From positions 518,536 to 582,535 of the forward strand of contig NZ_MVOI01000003.1 in assembly GCF_002283555.1 (NCBI RefSeq): a DNA stretch of 64,000 bases, given 5' to 3'. This document shows positions 63,523 through 64,000 of this stretch, piece by piece. The notes beneath the pieces were generated by a model. That model did not search any database. It was not told the DNA's origin and saw only the letters and a program-made list of their open reading frames with translations. This DNA is from Rubrivirga sp. SAORIC476 (GTDB taxonomy: Bacteria > Bacteroidota > Rhodothermia > Rhodothermales > Rubricoccaceae). The position numbers and the translations under genes are program-made. The stretch's first letter is position 1, and every line of letters begins with the position of its first letter.

Positions 63523-64000
63523 TCAGTCCGAGGCGCCCGCAGAGGCGGTCGGCGTCTGGGCGAGGGCCTCCTCCAGCAGCCGGAACGTCTGGCGGCGGAG
63601 GCGGAGGACGGCCTCCTCTCGCAGGTCCTCGGGAAAGCGGCCGGAGCGGCCGAGGGGGGTGAAGACGCGCGCCCGGCGGGCTTGCTGGAGCGCCTCGACA
63701 CTGCGGCGGATCAGCGCGAGGTCGCCTTCGGACGGCGTGCCCGCCTCCAGCCGACCGGCGAGGGCCGCCAGCGTGGCCACCGGGCCGCTGCCCTCGGCCA
63801 GCCCGTCCAGGTCGAGCGCCGGGCGGGCGCGCTCCTCGACGCGGTCCACGGAAACCGTTAGCCCGGACGCCGCCGTCTCGACGGTGTCGAGCAGTTCGCT
63901 CGCGACCGCCTCGACGGATCGGTACGCGGGCGTCCGGCCGCGCAGTGTCAGGCGGACCACGGCGCGGCGGAGCGCCGGGTTCTCGTCGCGGAGCGCGTCG
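63523..64000 (-). CDS. C-terminal part of an SbcD/YhaO-like DNA repair exonuclease
   Basis: The frame is open from the right edge to the stop at 63523, giving about 158 visible residues (starting DALRDENPALRRAVVRLTLRGRTPAYRSV). The stretch SVDRVEERARPALDLDGLAEGSGPVATLAALAGRLE resembles the cap/C-terminal region of YhaO-type metallophosphoesterases. The catalytic domain would lie outside the window, so the call rests on this and on the ATPase partner 74 nt downstream. Confidence 0.6.
   Translation of the reverse strand, partial: DALRDENPALRRAVVRLTLRGRTPAYRSVEAVASELLDTVETAASGLTVSVDRVEERARPALDLDGLAEGSGPVATLAALAGRLEAGTPSEGDLALIRRSVEALQQARRARVFTPLGRSGRFPEDLREEAVLRLRRQTFRLLEEALAQTPTASAGASD

Overview
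This is a high-GC (visibly around 70% G+C), densely coding chromosomal window. Gene content suggests a marine bacterium of the Rhodothermota, near Rubrivirga/Rubricoccus. The pointers are exported proteins that end in aromatic-terminated outer-membrane beta-barrels, a TonB receptor with an N-terminal carboxypeptidase-like plug extension, many LxxC lipoproteins, a DUF2795 protein, IcmF, and start codons that mostly lack a Shine-Dalgarno sequence. The taxon is an inference from gene content; there is no rRNA here to prove it. I found no tRNA, rRNA, CRISPR array, insertion sequence or phage gene.

Layout, left to right. (1) 1-4.3 kb: a minus-strand iron-type operon, TonB-dependent receptor, outer-membrane barrel, imelysin lipoprotein (cut by the left edge), behind a tandem palindromic operator. 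(2) 4.3-11.2 kb: trigger factor and ClpP, then a peptidase/TolB-propeller/Omp85 fusion and an outer-membrane barrel protein. (3) 11.3-20 kb: epimerase, YceI lipoprotein, RlmD-type rRNA methyltransferase, a hybrid histidine kinase, small proteins, and an M23 cell-wall peptidase. (4) 20-25.6 kb: the fused isobutyryl-CoA mutase IcmF, then a receiver-deficient OmpR-type regulator divergent from a lipoprotein. (5) 25.7-33.2 kb: PepSY membrane protein, Tat-type intradiol dioxygenase, Na+/solute symporter, Coa1-like protein, small lipoproteins, aldo-keto reductase and a Crp/Fnr regulator. (6) 33.3-43.4 kb: a giant cyclic beta-1,2-glucan synthase (NdvB) with a stand-alone GH144-like beta-1,2-glucanase. 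(7) 43.5-48.9 kb: old yellow enzyme, peroxiredoxin-like lipoprotein, lipoproteins, DinB, beta-propeller, DoxX. (8) 49-55.5 kb: methylmalonyl-CoA mutase catalytic subunit, bicarbonate transporter SbtA with its PII-like SbtB, isocitrate dehydrogenase, a porin and an exported beta-carbonic anhydrase. (9) 55.7-64 kb: DinB, an M14 peptidase, and a co-directional cluster of a nuclease-like protein (cut by the right edge), a membrane-anchored SMC-like ATPase and two small proteins.

Working together: the inorganic-carbon genes (SbtA/SbtB plus periplasmic carbonic anhydrase) sit beside CoA-mutase and TCA genes, which fits anaplerotic HCO3- use in a heterotroph. YceI and the old yellow enzyme, 30 kb apart, share a 16-bp palindrome-centred upstream element and may be one stress regulon. 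GC-rich hairpins with CCTCGG/CCGAGG arms follow many stop codons and look like a shared terminator family. Very long open frames opposite real genes are a high-GC artefact and are left out.
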